DNA from: Ruminococcus sp. | GTDB taxonomy: Bacteria; Bacillota; Clostridia; Oscillospirales; Acutalibacteraceae | Assembly: GCA_024403825.1 (NCBI GenBank) | Contig: JAKSRB010000007.1 | Span: 1-46,044, forward strand | Length of the DNA stretch: 46,044 nt | Direction of reading: 5' to 3' | In this document: piece after piece, positions 8,204 through 17,160 of the stretch | Numbering within the stretch: position 1 is the first letter of the stretch | Layout of the letters: each line of letters opens with the position of its first letter | Program-made: the position numbers and the translations under genes | The notes under the pieces: model-generated | Databases searched by the model: none | Told to the model about the DNA's origin: nothing | The model's input: only the letters and a program-made list of their open reading frames with translations

Positions 8204-11074
8204 TTATTCATCTCTGCCACAGCATTTTTTATATTTCTTTCCGCTTCCGCATGGGCATGGGTCATTTCTGCCAACCTTATTGCCTTTGCGTACAGTCTTA
8301 TTTACTGTATCTGTTCCGTCTGCTGAGGTTTCCATTGGCTTTGCTATCTGCTCACGCTGTAAGGCTTTTTCAATTACACTTGACTGCTTTGGCTCTTCTG
8401 CTTCTTCGTCAGTTGTTCCCTGTGTCGCTGCGATTGCCTTTGCTGCCGCTGAGCGTGCTGCCTCGATTGCTGCCATTCTCTTCTGGTTTTCATATACTCG
8501 TCTTGGCATTACAAGCATCATTTTTACGGTGTCTTCGTGTATGTTTGCTATCATCTCATCAAACATATCAAAGCCCTCAAGTCTGTATTCTACTACTGGG
8601 TCATGCTGTCCATAAGAACGAAGTCTGATTCCTGACTTTAACTGCTCCATATTGTCGATATGATCCATCCAATGTGTATCTACACTTCTGAGCAGATATA
8701 CTCTTTCCATTTCTCTGATTGTGTCCTCAGGAAGAAGCTCTTCGTTTTCCTTGTAGATTTCAAGTGCGTCATCTACAAGCATCTGCTTAACCTCATCTGC
8801 TTCCATCTCTTCGAGGTCCTCAAGGTCAAAGTCATACTTGTCCTCGTCCCTGATTATCCAATCCTTATAGTAATCCTTAAGACTCTGAATATTCCAGTTT
8901 TCTCTTGGTCCATCAGGCAGATAGTGAGTAATTGAAAGACCTATTGTATTATCAATCATCTTGAGTACTGACTCATGGAGGTCATCTCCGTTAAGCACCT
9001 GATCTCTCTGTCCATAGATGATTTCACGCTGTTTATTCATTACATCGTCATACTGGAGTACATCCTTACGAATACCAAAGTTACGCATTTCAACCTTTTC
9101 CTGAGAACTCTCAATAATGTTGGAAAGCATCTTATTTTCAATAGCCATATCCTCTTCAACATTCATTCGATCCATAACAGCCTTCATTCTGTCGCCACCG
9201 AATAATCTCATTAAATCGTCCTCGGTTGAAAGGAAGAATCGGCTCTTACCTGGGTCGCCCTGTCGTCCTGCACGACCTCTGAGCTGATTGTCAATTCTTC
9301 GTGATTCGTGGCGTTCTGTACCGATTATAAATAATCCGCCTGCCTCACGAACCTGCTCTGCCTCGTCCTTGATTTCTTCCTTGTACTGATTATTAAGCTC
9401 CTGGAAGGTCTTGCGTGCCTCGATGATTTCTTCATTATCAGTTTCAGCATAACCTGTTGCCTCTTCAATAAGCTCCTCAGAATAGCCCTGCTTACGCATT
9501 GATGCCTTTGCCATATACTCAGCATTACCGCCAAGAATAATATCCGTACCACGACCAGCCATATTGGTTGCGATTGTTACTGCTCCCAGCTTACCTGCCT
9601 GTGCAACTATTTCAGCCTCTTTTTCATGCTGTTTTGCGTTAAGCACATTGTGCTTTATTCCACGCTTTTTAAGCATTTTTGAAAGAACCTCTGATTTTTC
9701 GATTGATATTGTACCTACAAGTACTGGCTGTCCGTTTTCGTGTGCCTCTGCTATTGTGTCTATTACAGACATAAACTTTCCGTTTTCTGTTTTATAGATT
9801 GCATCCGGTAAATCCTGACGAAGTACAGGCTTGTTTGTTGGAATTTCTACAACATCAAGCTTGTAGATTTCCTGAAACTCTTCTGACTCTGTCTGTGCTG
9901 TACCTGTCATACCTGAGAGCTTTTTATATAAACGGAAATAATTCTGGAATGTAATTGTTGCAAGTGTCTTGCTTTCACTCTGAACCTTTACTCCCTCTTT
10001 TGCCTCAATAGCCTGATGTAAGCCCTCATTAAAACGCCTGCCGTACATAAGACGACCTGTAAATTCGTCAACAATGATTACTTCGCCGTCCTTTACAACA
10101 TATTCAACATCAAGCTTCATTACACCGTTAGCTTTAATAGCCTGATTAATATGATGCTGAATTGTAAGGTTCTCTGGGTCAGTAAGATTTTCTATACCAA
10201 AATATTCCTCAGCCTTTTTAACACCGCTCTGTGTGAGTGTAGCTGTTTTCTGCTTTTCGTCAACAACATAATCTATGCCGTTTTCCTCGTAATATTCCTC
10301 CATATCCTCTTTGGAGTCAAGCTCTGCAAATTTCTGTAATTTGAGAGTTTTTGCAAATGAATCAGCCTTCTGATAGAGGTCTGTTGATTTGTCGCCCTTA
10401 CCTGAGATAATAAGCGGAGTTCTTGCCTCATCAATAAGAATTGAGTCAACCTCATCGACAATAGCAAATGCGTGTGGACGCTGAACCTTCTGATTTTTGT
10501 AAACCACCATATTGTCACGAAGATAATCGAAACCAAGCTCGTTATTTGTACCATATGTAATATCAGCGGCATAAGCCTCCTGACGCTGAGCATTCTCCAT
10601 ATCATGAGCAATAAGACCAACAGTAAGTCCGAGGTATCTGTAAAGCTTGCCCATCCACTCAGAGTCACGGCGTGCAAGATATTCGTTTACAGTAACAACA
10701 TGAACACCCTCGCCTGTAAGAGCATTGAGGTATGCAGGAAGAGTTGCAACCAAGGTTTTACCTTCACCTGTTCTCATTTCGGCAATTCTTCCCTGATGAA
10801 GAACGATACCACCGATAATCTGTACAGGGAAATGCTTCATACCAAGCACACGCCAGCCTGCCTCTCTACAGGTAGCAAATGCCTCTGGAAGAATATCATC
10901 TGTAGTTTCACCATTTGCAAGGCGTTCTTTAAGAATAGTTGTCTGATTTTTGAGTTCACTTTCACTCATTGCAGCATATTTTTCTTCAAGCTCAAGTACT
11001 TTATTACAAATTGGCTGTACACGCTTAACCTCACGCTTACTGTAGTTGCCAAACAAACTTTTTAAAATATTCAT
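8204..11074 (-). CDS. secA: Protein translocase ATPase SecA
   Basis: Motor ATPase that pushes preproteins through SecYEG at the cytoplasmic membrane. The 956 residues are somewhat longer than the Bacillus protein. Visible parts are the Walker A segment [20 protein letters not shown], the DEVD box ([17 protein letters not shown]), the preprotein cross-linking region, the second helicase domain ([13 protein letters not shown], and [18 protein letters not shown]) and a C-terminal SEC-C zinc motif [14 protein letters not shown] linker rich in Ala and Glu precedes the zinc motif. ATG start with a GGAAAG-type RBS. It supports export of the dockerin, amylase and lipoprotein products in this window. 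A possible extended -10 (TGGTAAAAT on the minus strand, near 11110) lies upstream, but no clear -35 is seen. Confidence 0.98.
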   Translation of the reverse strand: MNILKSLFGNYSKREVKRVQPICNKVLELEEKYAAMSESELKNQTTILKERLANGETTDDILPEAFATCREAGWRVLGMKHFPVQIIGGIVLHQGRIAEMRTGEGKTLVATLPAYLNALTGEGVHVVTVNEYLARRDSEWMGKLYRYLGLTVGLIAHDMENAQRQEAYAADITYGTNNELGFDYLRDNMVVYKNQKVQRPHAFAIVDEVDSILIDEARTPLIISGKGDKSTDLYQKADSFAKTLKLQKFAELDSKEDMEEYYEENGIDYVVDEKQKTATLTQSGVKKAEEYFGIENLTDPENLTIQHHINQAIKANGVMKLDVEYVVKDGEVIIVDEFTGRLMYGRRFNEGLHQAIEAKEGVKVQSESKTLATITFQNYFRLYKKLSGMTGTAQTESEEFQEIYKLDVVEIPTNKPVLRQDLPDAIYKTENGKFMSVIDTIAEAHENGQPVLVGTISIEKSEVLSKMLKKRGIKHNVLNAKQHEKEAEIVAQAGKLGAVTIATNMAGRGTDIILGGNAEYMAKASMRKQGYSEELIEEATGYAETDNEEIIEARKTFQELNNQYKEEIKDEAEQVREAGGLFIIGTERHESRRIDNQLRGRAGRQGDPGKSRFFLSTEDDLMRLFGGDRMKAVMDRMNVEEDMAIENKMLSNIIESSQEKVEMRNFGIRKDVLQYDDVMNKQREIIYGQRDQVLNGDDLHESVLKMIDNTIGLSITHYLPDGPRENWNIQSLKDYYKDWIIRDEDKYDFDLEDLEEMEADEVKQMLVDDALEIYKENEELLPEDTIREMERVYLLRSVDTHWMDHIDNMEQLKSGIRLRSYGQHDPVVEYRLEGFDMFDEMIANIHEDTVKMMLVMPRRVYENQKRMAAIEAARSAAAKAIAATQGTTDEEAEEPKQSSVIEKALQREQIAKPMETSADGTDTVNKTVRKGNKVGRNDPCPCGSGKKYKKCCGRDE

Positions 11075-11205
11075 TATATATCTTTCCTTTCAAACATTAC
11101 ACATATTTTACCATACCAATATGGACAAAAGTTGTACAAATGCTATTTGTAATTTAATTTTTTAAAAATGTATAATGCCAATGTTTTTTATTTATATTTA
11201 TTTTA

Positions 11206-12609
11206 TCAGTTTACAGCCGAAGCCCCAAGGGATTTTGCCGCCTGAATCATTGCCGCCTCAGCAACAGGAGCAGCATAAACTGAGCCAAAGCCTGAATCTT
11301 CAACCACACAGGCAAAGGCAAGCGGACAATCGCTGTCTTTTGAATAACCTACAATCCATCCATTAGGCTCTTTATTTTCACCGACCTCAGCAGTACCTGT
11401 TTTTGCACAGACTGAAAGTCCTCCGTAAAGATTATCGCCATAATAATTGGTAATTGTATATCTCATAATTTCATCAAGCTTTGAGGCGGTTGAAGAATTA
11501 AACATTTCTCTATCAGGCTTGCTTGTATCAAAGCCTATCGCCTTAAGCAATTCATCTGTACCATCTGAAATCATCGTAGGCTTTATAGAACTGCCACCCC
11601 TTGCAATCGCACCGCAGATAATCGCCATCTGCATTGGGTTGACTTCATTATTATACTGACCAACGCCTGACCATGCAAGCTGATTTGTACTTGCATTGCT
11701 TACATCATAGTGACCCTTGGCAGTATTTATTCCGTCAATATTAAAGGCTTCATTTATACCGATTTTATTTGCAGTATCAGTCATTTTGTCTGCACCAAGC
11801 TCAACTGCAAGCTCTGCAAAAACTATATTGCAGGAATGTGCAAAAGCTCCCTTAAAATCTACATTCCCATGTGCCTCAACGCAGGTTACTTCATTTCCGC
11901 CTATTTCTTCTCGTCCTGAACAGTACCAACTGCGATTTTCTAAATCAGGAATATTTTCAATAGCGGCGGCTGAGGTTATTATCTTAAATATAGAACCAGG
12001 AGTATAGGTTGATGAAAGAACATTATCAAGATAAACTCCGTCATATTCCTTTTCATTTTCCTCTGTAATTTCAGGCGGAGAATTAGGGTCATAAGCAAAT
12101 GTACTTACTGAGCAGATTACCTCTCCTGTCTGATAGTTTAATACCACACACGCACCCTTTTTGTCATAGCCTGCAAGTACATCATATGCGGCTTTGCAGG
12201 TTTCTGCATCAATGGTAAGTGTTAAGTCATTCTTAAATTTGAGGGACTCAGGCATATTAAGTCCCCATATAAGACTGTATCCAGTAAGCTGAGAACGATA
12301 CATACTCTGAGCGGCTGTCGAGATATTAAGCGAATTATCTCCGACAACATGAAGTAAAGCCTTTCTGATAGATGCATCATCGTTATAGACACGAACACCA
12401 TCAAGTGTCTGAGCCAGCACCGTTTTATTTCTATCATAGATTTTACCTGCCTGCTCAAGACCACCCTCACCAGAAATATGAGCATTGTAGGCTTGGTCAA
12501 CCCAGTCATCAGCCTGAGTTACAAGCTCAAAGGTCAGATAACCCATACCACCGATAAAAGCAATAGTAAGAACAAAAATCATAGTGCTCCTGCGAAGCAT
12601 TTTTTTCAT
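11206..12609 (-). CDS. Class B penicillin-binding protein (transpeptidase, PbpA/FtsI type)
   Basis: Membrane-anchored DD-transpeptidase that cross-links peptidoglycan outside the cell. MKKMLRR is followed by one membrane helix (about residues 10-30), a short N-terminal module, and the transpeptidase domain with TPGSIFK (SxxK nucleophile), SCN (SxN) and AKTGTAEV (KTG). At about 467 residues it resembles the short PbpA form rather than the larger PBP2/SpoVD forms. The frame also has a TTG six bases upstream; the ATG at 12609 is chosen, with GGAGG ten bases upstream. It is 47-53 bases downstream of the FHA-SEDS gene, the classic pairing of a SEDS polymerase with its own transpeptidase. It may act in elongation, division or sporulation. 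Confidence 0.93.
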   Translation of the reverse strand: MKKMLRRSTMIFVLTIAFIGGMGYLTFELVTQADDWVDQAYNAHISGEGGLEQAGKIYDRNKTVLAQTLDGVRVYNDDASIRKALLHVVGDNSLNISTAAQSMYRSQLTGYSLIWGLNMPESLKFKNDLTLTIDAETCKAAYDVLAGYDKKGACVVLNYQTGEVICSVSTFAYDPNSPPEITEENEKEYDGVYLDNVLSSTYTPGSIFKIITSAAAIENIPDLENRSWYCSGREEIGGNEVTCVEAHGNVDFKGAFAHSCNIVFAELAVELGADKMTDTANKIGINEAFNIDGINTAKGHYDVSNASTNQLAWSGVGQYNNEVNPMQMAIICGAIARGGSSIKPTMISDGTDELLKAIGFDTSKPDREMFNSSTASKLDEIMRYTITNYYGDNLYGGLSVCAKTGTAEVGENKEPNGWIVGYSKDSDCPLAFACVVEDSGFGSVYAAPVAEAAMIQAAKSLGASAVN

Positions 12610-12662
12610 TGGCAATCCAACCTCCTTTTTAATAGTATAGTTTAAAACAGATATTATTATAA

Positions 12663-14342
12663 TTATCTTTTAACAGCATATGTTCTTTCGTCAGCCGCCT
12701 TAATAAAAGCAAGCAAGCCCCAGCAAGACATAATACTTGAACCGCCACAGGAAATAAACGGAAATGTAACACCTGTAAGTGGCAGAATATCGGTTGCACC
12801 AAAAACATTAAGTGACAACTGAATAACAAAAAGACCAGCGGCACAGCAAGCCGTAATTGAATAAAAGGTACTTCTGCTTCTTGTGGTAATTGCTCTTGCA
12901 TAAACAACGAGCAGACTAACCGCCAAAGCAAGGGTAATTGCGACAATAACACCCATTTCCTCAGCAACCAGACCAAACACAAGGTCACTTTCGGAGGCGG
13001 CAACCTGCTTTAAAAAGCCGTTTCCTATGCCGACACCAAACAAACCGCCACTTGCTATATAGGTAAGCACACGCACCTGCTGATAACCGAGATTATCCTG
13101 AGTATGCTCCCAGATATGACGCCAACCGCTGAAACGCTCAGCTACATAAGCTTTAAACTTAAGAACTATAGTAACACCGAATATTGCGGCAGAAACAGCA
13201 AGGATAATCGTTTTGAAATCTCCGGAACGCATAAAAGCGACAAGCAGGAAAGTAAGGAAAAATATCAAAGCTGTACCAAAGTCACCCATAAGAGCAAGCA
13301 AGCCCACACATACAGCAGAAAATATAATTAATTCAATAAGGTTTTTATTAGTCTGCAAAACATCAAGGGCACTTGCACCAATAAAGATATAGAGAATTTT
13401 TACCAGCTCAGACGGCTGAATAGAAATTGAGCCAATATAAATCCAGTTTGAAGCACCATTTGTAATTTTTCCGAAAACAATACTCAACAATAACAGACAA
13501 ACAGCCACAATCATTGCTGGAAGTCTGAGTTTATTTACCTTATCAGGGTCCTCAATAAGCTTAATAATAATGCAAAAGACAATCATACCTGCAACAGCGG
13601 CAATCAGCTGTACATATGCAGACCTAAGCTCCTGACGAACAAGAAGCATAACACCAATACCTGTCAGGAAAAGTGCCAGAGCCTCCAGCTCAAAATTAAC
13701 CCTGCGTAAAATAAATGAGGAAACGAAAAAGAAGAGCCATTCAACGACAGTTAAAGCACCAAATACAACTACAGGAGCATAAACCGCAGTACCGCCATTC
13801 CAGAACATAGCCTCAACGCACATAAAGAAATGGAAAATAGTAATCAGAAGCATAAGCTTCCATGATTTAATGGCAGGCTTTGTGCTGACCTTAGAAAAAA
13901 ATCTGTCAGCGGTAAGTCTTTCGTTAAATTCCTCGCCACGCCTGAACTGAAATTCCGTAGAGCCAACCTGAATAATATCATCAATAAGCACTCTTTTTCT
14001 GCCAATAGTTTCCTCTCCGTTTACGAAAGTACCGCCACTTGAATAAGAGTCAGAAATAAACCAGCCTTCCTTGCGTCTGAGCAGTACACAATGATTTCTT
14101 GAAACAGTAGGGTCAGAAACAACAATATCGCTTCCCCTGCCTCTGCCAATAGAATTTTCCCAGAAAATAATAGGAATTTTCTCACCGGTTTTAATATTAA
14201 AAAGAGTTACAAGAGGTTTTTCAGTGCGTCTGCGACGACGCATAGCGGCATAACATTGATAAACGATAACAACGGCATACACAGGCATTAACATTCTTAA
14301 AGCCACAACACCAATATCGAATATTACCGATAAATTGAACAA
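12663..14342 (-). CDS. FHA domain-SEDS (FtsW/RodA/SpoVE) peptidoglycan polymerase fusion
   Basis: Multi-pass membrane glycosyltransferase that polymerises lipid II, partnered with the PBP downstream. One membrane helix (about residues 8-30) is followed by a basic MRRRRR stretch and a cytosolic FHA domain (about residues 60-130) with its core residues: SIGRGRGSDIVV, SRNHCV and GTFVNGE. About ten membrane helices then carry SEDS signatures: ASNWIYIGSISIQPSELVK, MGDFGTALI, TQDNLGYQQVR (the aspartate at the catalytic extracellular loop), SGGLFGVGIGNG and LPLTGVTFPFISCGGSS. FHA domains bind phosphothreonine, so control by a Ser/Thr kinase is likely. The start is TTG with AAGGAG nine bases upstream; no ATG occurs before residue 17. 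Promoter at 14411-14439. Confidence 0.93.
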   Translation of the reverse strand: MFNLSVIFDIGVVALRMLMPVYAVVIVYQCYAAMRRRRRTEKPLVTLFNIKTGEKIPIIFWENSIGRGRGSDIVVSDPTVSRNHCVLLRRKEGWFISDSYSSGGTFVNGEETIGRKRVLIDDIIQVGSTEFQFRRGEEFNERLTADRFFSKVSTKPAIKSWKLMLLITIFHFFMCVEAMFWNGGTAVYAPVVVFGALTVVEWLFFFVSSFILRRVNFELEALALFLTGIGVMLLVRQELRSAYVQLIAAVAGMIVFCIIIKLIEDPDKVNKLRLPAMIVAVCLLLLSIVFGKITNGASNWIYIGSISIQPSELVKILYIFIGASALDVLQTNKNLIELIIFSAVCVGLLALMGDFGTALIFFLTFLLVAFMRSGDFKTIILAVSAAIFGVTIVLKFKAYVAERFSGWRHIWEHTQDNLGYQQVRVLTYIASGGLFGVGIGNGFLKQVAASESDLVFGLVAEEMGVIVAITLALAVSLLVVYARAITTRSRSTFYSITACCAAGLFVIQLSLNVFGATDILPLTGVTFPFISCGGSSIMSCWGLLAFIKAADERTYAVKR

Positions 14343-14379
14343 ACCCTTCAGCTCCTTAAACTACAAAAAATTAATTACA

Positions 14380-14399
14380 AACTGTAATCAATTACAGTT
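14380..14399. promoter_or_regulatory. Perfect 20-base palindrome in the leader of the FHA-SEDS operon
   Basis: Arms AACTGTAAT and ATTACAGTT (14380-14388 and 14391-14399) are separated by CA. It lies just downstream of the predicted transcription start and about 40 bases before the RBS, so it could be an operator or a small leader hairpin. Confidence 0.5.
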
Positions 14400-14410
14400 A
14401 TACATATTAA

Positions 14411-14439
14411 ATAATACATTAGAAAGCAAAAAAAGTCAA
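14411..14439 (-). promoter_or_regulatory. Promoter of the FHA-SEDS/PBP operon
   Basis: On the minus strand TTGACT (14434-14439) and TATTAT (14411-14416) are 17 bases apart, and TG immediately precedes the -10. Confidence 0.6.
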
Positions 14440-14618
14440 CTGATTTTTTGAAATCAGCACGGAAATCAATTTTGCTGATTAAATTAATTGCCTTTTGTTA
14501 AATAGGAGGGTTTTTGATTATTTTTATTCGCTATCAAGTCGCATAAATGTGTTGGAACTACAAAAAATGTCAAAAATATGATACTTAACAGCATAAATTT
14601 TGAAAATTGATTTCCGTG
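14440..14618. repeat. Nested hairpins and a 16-base inverted repeat pair
   Basis: A 7-base-pair hairpin (CTGATTT/AAATCAG, 14440-14457) adjoins CACGGAAATCAATTTT at 14458-14473. The exact reverse complement of that 16-mer lies at 14603-14618, 129 bases away, directly before the helicase-tail remnant. The layout resembles the edges of a small decayed mobile element, but no transposase is present between the arms. Confidence 0.45.
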
Positions 14619-14621
14619 TGA

Positions 14622-14882
14622 AATCAGGCTATATCTGCTGCTGATACAAACAACAAGCGAAATATTGAGGATATATGCTCTGAGGAAATTCTGAATGCAA
14701 TTAACGAGATTATCAATGAGCAAATCAGCCTGAGTATTTTTGACCTTATCAGAGAAACTGCATTGCGATTTGGTTTTTCAAGAACAGGAAATACAATAGA
14801 TACTGTAATTCGCTGTGCTGTTGAAAAAGGAATACAAAAAGGCAAATTGCAGAATACAAATGACAGAATATTAAAAGCATAA
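14622..14882 (+). pseudogene. Remnant of a DUF3320-type helicase C-terminus
   Basis: An open plus-strand frame of 86 codons with no start codon begins right after an in-frame TGA and ends at a TAA. Its translation contains EEILNAINEIINEQISLSIFD and then LIRETALRFGFSRTGNTIDT, closing with KGKLQNTNDRILKA. This resembles the DUF3320 tail found at the end of large DUF4011-type superfamily I helicases (DLIRE..LFGFSRTG and a final basic GR-I segment). Only the last part of a protein normally well over 1000 residues long is left, so it is a dead fragment. The family call rests on memory of the motif and should be tested by a profile search. Confidence 0.55.
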
Positions 14883-15206
14883 GAAATCATTATGCTGACA
14901 AGTAAAAATCTTGTTAAATATTTGTTAATATGCACAAATCTTTGTTAAATAATTGTCAATTATTTAGTTAAATCTTTAACAGGTTTTTGTATCAAATGTC
15001 AAAAAATCATAGTGAAATTTATTCAAAAAGTAAAAAATCATTTATTTGTATTGGCTAAATTAACAAACATTTTTTAAAATCTTTTGTTATTTTCCTACTA
15101 TTAAAATGAAAATTTTTATTGTATAATATAACCATAGTGAATCAAACAAACCAACAGAAAACAGATTTGCTAAATTAAAAATAAATTTCCAAAAGGGGAT
15201 ATAAAT

Positions 15207-15956
15207 ATGAAATTCGATACAGTACTTGCTAAAAGACAAAATAAGGTTATATACAAAGACGGTGATTTGGTTGCAAAGGTTTTTGATGAATCATTCCCAA
15301 AATCAGATATTTTGAATGAAGCTTTGAATCAATCCAGAGTTGAGGAAACTGGTCTTAAGATACCAAAAATCGAGGAAGTAACCAAGGTTGACGGCAAATG
15401 GGCTATTGTTTCAACATACATTGAAGGAAAAACTATGGCAGAATTAATGGCAGAAAATCCTGATAAAATTGATGAACTTCTTGAAAAGTTTGTTGATATT
15501 CAGATTGAAATTCTCAGCCAGAAAGCTCCTTTACTTAATAAGCTTCAGGACAAAATGAAGAGAAAGATTGATGAAACAACACTTGATGCAACCACAAGAT
15601 ATGAATTGCAGACAAAATTAAATGGTATGCCAAAGCACACAAAGGTTTGCCATGGCGACTTTAACCCAAGTAATGTTATTATCTCTGCTGACGGAACACC
15701 ACATATCCTTGACTGGTCACACGCAACTCAGGGCAATGGTGCTGCTGATGCCGCAAGAACCTATTTGTTATTCAAGCTTGGAAAACAAGATGACATTGCT
15801 GAAAAATACATTAAATTATTCTGCAATAAAACTGACACCGCTCGCCAGTATGTAAATGAGTGGCTTCCAATCGTAGCCGCTTCGCAGTCTGTAAAGGGCA
15901 AGCCAGAAGAAAGAGAATTTCTGCTTTCATGGGTAAATATCTGCGATTATCAGTAA
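15207..15956 (+). CDS. Aminoglycoside phosphotransferase/choline kinase-fold protein
   Basis: Cytosolic small-molecule kinase of the APH/choline-kinase fold, 249 residues. It has an N-lobe lysine in DLVAKVF (about residue 24), the catalytic loop VCHGDFNPSNVI (about residues 148-159, HGD plus the Asn) and the metal-binding ILDWSHA (about residues 167-173). The helical segment between the lobes contains IEGKTMAELM. The natural substrate cannot be told from sequence; most such genes in gut clostridia are not antibiotic-resistance enzymes, and some resemble the TIGR02172 paralogous family. Clear RBS (AAAAGGGG) before the ATG. It stands alone between a gene remnant and the Rpn gene, and is followed by a hairpin terminator. 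Confidence 0.8.
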   Translation: MKFDTVLAKRQNKVIYKDGDLVAKVFDESFPKSDILNEALNQSRVEETGLKIPKIEEVTKVDGKWAIVSTYIEGKTMAELMAENPDKIDELLEKFVDIQIEILSQKAPLLNKLQDKMKRKIDETTLDATTRYELQTKLNGMPKHTKVCHGDFNPSNVIISADGTPHILDWSHATQGNGAADAARTYLLFKLGKQDDIAEKYIKLFCNKTDTARQYVNEWLPIVAASQSVKGKPEEREFLLSWVNICDYQ

Positions 15957-16017
15957 TACCCCTTTTAACATAATTATGCATTAAAATAAATCCTATCCTT
16001 ACTTTTAAGTTTTATAT

Positions 16018-16052
16018 ACAACTCCCTCACCGATTTTCTGTGAGGGAGTTGT
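16018..16052 (+). terminator. Terminator hairpin after the APH-like gene
   Basis: A perfect 13-base-pair GC-containing stem (16018-16030 with 16040-16052) lies 62 bases past the stop. The T tail (GCTTTAAG) is short. Confidence 0.6.
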
Positions 16053-16062
16053 GCTTTAAGAT

Positions 16063-16107
16063 AGCTGTAAAAAATGCAATTTTCAGAACTTCATCTTACA
16101 TTCCCTT
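16063..16107. repeat. Degenerate hairpin element, copy A
   Basis: The sequence GCTGTAAAAAATGCAATTTT...AACTTCATCTTACATTCCC is a decayed version of the hairpin at 17829-17873. The core CTGTAAAA, AACTTCAT and TCCCTTGT segments occur in the same order in both. It lies immediately upstream of the Rpn gene promoter. Confidence 0.55.
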
Positions 16108-16134
16108 GTAAATAAATAAAATAAATGATATAAT
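16106..16134 (+). promoter_or_regulatory. Promoter of the Rpn-family gene
   Basis: TTGTAA (16106-16111) and TATAAT (16129-16134) are 17 bases apart, and TGA before the -10 makes an extended element. The -35 overlaps the end of hairpin copy A. Confidence 0.6.
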
Positions 16135-16155
16135 TTAATAAAGAGGTGTTGTACT

Positions 16156-16974
16156 ATGGCACAAGAAATAATATCAGCAAAGCTGGATGTAGTATTTAAA
16201 ACATTATTTGTAAGACACCAGAATTTGCTAAAAGCGTTTATATCTGATATGCTTGATATACCGAGAAATGATATTGAAAGCTTAGTAGTTACTAATCCTG
16301 AGATGACACCAGATACATTTGACGGAAAATTCAGCAGACTTGACTTAAATATAAGTGTAAAAGGTAAGCTGATAAACATAGAAATACAGATAAATAATCA
16401 AAGCGATTATAAAGACCGAGCATTATTTTATTGGGCAAAGCTATTTACATCTGAATTAAAAAGTGGTCAAATGTATAGTGATTTAAAATCGGCATATACA
16501 ATAAATATAGTAGATTTTATAATGTTTGAGGGAACAGCATATCATAATGAAGTAGTACCAATGATAAAGGGTACAGAAAAAATCTTTTCAGAAAAGATGA
16601 ATATACACTTTTTTGAATTACCAAAGGTAGTGCAGAAAATAGACAAAAATAACCGAAAACAGCTTTGGTTACAGTTCATTAAAGCAGACTGCAAGGAGGA
16701 ATTTGATATGTTGACAAATACACAGGTACAAGAGATAGTAGAAGCAACAAATGTACTTTATGATATGAGTGCAGATACACAAATCAAAGAGCTTGCACGA
16801 ATAAGAGAAAAAACCTTAAGGGATGAAATGTCCATACGAGAAGGTGCTTGGCGAGAAGGTCGTACTGAGGGTATAGCTGAGGGTATAGCTAAAGAAAGAC
16901 TGGAAATTATTGAAAAAATGAAAAAATCAGGAATGACCGATGAGCAAATTAATGCTATAATAAATATTAAATAA
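16156..16974 (+). CDS. Rpn-family recombination-promoting nuclease / putative transposase (PD-(D/E)XK)
   Basis: 272-residue protein of the PD-(D/E)XK Rpn family (PF12784-like), DNA endonucleases that promote RecA-independent recombination. The N-terminus (AKLDVVFKTLFV) is typical. The active-site core is visible as RLDLNISV (Asp) and then LINIEIQI (E-x-Q), about residues 60-80. The family feature YWAKLFTSEL and the low-complexity C-terminal helix REGRTEGIAEGIAKERLEI are also present. It appears full length with its own extended -10 promoter and an AGAGGTG RBS. It is commonly multicopy in Ruminococcus-like genomes. Here it lies between two copies of a related hairpin element, suggesting a mobile or recombining unit. 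Confidence 0.9.
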   Translation: MAQEIISAKLDVVFKTLFVRHQNLLKAFISDMLDIPRNDIESLVVTNPEMTPDTFDGKFSRLDLNISVKGKLINIEIQINNQSDYKDRALFYWAKLFTSELKSGQMYSDLKSAYTINIVDFIMFEGTAYHNEVVPMIKGTEKIFSEKMNIHFFELPKVVQKIDKNNRKQLWLQFIKADCKEEFDMLTNTQVQEIVEATNVLYDMSADTQIKELARIREKTLRDEMSIREGAWREGRTEGIAEGIAKERLEIIEKMKKSGMTDEQINAIINIK

Positions 16975-16984
16975 TATTCATTAG

Positions 16985-17143
16985 CAGGCACAGAATTATT
17001 TGCGTGAATTAAACACCAGATATTTCTTTGTCACAGATGGATGTGATTTTGATGGATTTTATTATGATACCATTGAGGATATTCACTTAGATGAAATTCC
17101 TAAGTATGAAAGATGGTATTATTACCCAACATCTAAACATTAG
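16985..17143 (+). pseudogene. C-terminal remnant of an unidentified gene
   Basis: This 53-codon open frame has no start codon, begins after an in-frame TAG and ends at TAG, 17 bases before the HNH gene. Its translation, rich in Tyr and Asp (RYFFVTDGCDFDGFYYDT, then PKYERWYYYP), is protein-like rather than random. It looks like the tail of a gene whose front part was lost, probably when the Rpn unit arrived. Its spacing to the HNH gene suggests the two were once an operon. I do not recognise the family. Confidence 0.4.
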
Positions 17144-17160
17144 TAATATGGGAGATAAAA

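Larger units (their letters stand above)
14343..15206. other. 864-base gap with regulatory palindromes, a gene remnant and AT-rich repeats
   Basis: From left to right it holds the RBS of the FHA-SEDS gene, a 20-base palindrome (14380-14399), its promoter (14411-14439), a set of inverted repeats (14440-14479 and 14603-14618), a helicase-tail remnant (14622-14882, plus), and an AT-rich stretch (14890-15120) with several imperfect TTGTTAAAT copies. A TATAAT at 15122-15127 probably belongs to the promoter of the kinase gene at 15207; its -35 is unclear. No intact gene is seen. Confidence 0.55.

Noticed and set aside
8170-8628. Plus-strand frames with hydrophobic translations
   Set aside because: They lie antisense to the end of secA and are Leu-rich shadows of its codons.
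11150-11180. Plus-strand TTGTAA-18-TATAAT near 11155
   Set aside because: No plus-strand gene follows; the only genes there run on the minus strand.
14589-14605. A 17-base match with the sequence near 31020
   Set aside because: It is AT-rich and isolated, so chance is a fair explanation.
14484-14935. Two minus-strand frames of 79 and 103 codons
   Set aside because: They are antisense to the helicase-tail remnant and have no RBS or family features.
14890-15000. Repeated TTGTTAAAT units that might be a small repeat array or origin-like element
   Set aside because: Copies are short, irregular and AT-only, as expected by chance in this AT-rich stretch.
15207-15956. Aminoglycoside resistance gene
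   Set aside because: Only the general kinase fold is supported; no feature points to aminoglycosides as substrate.
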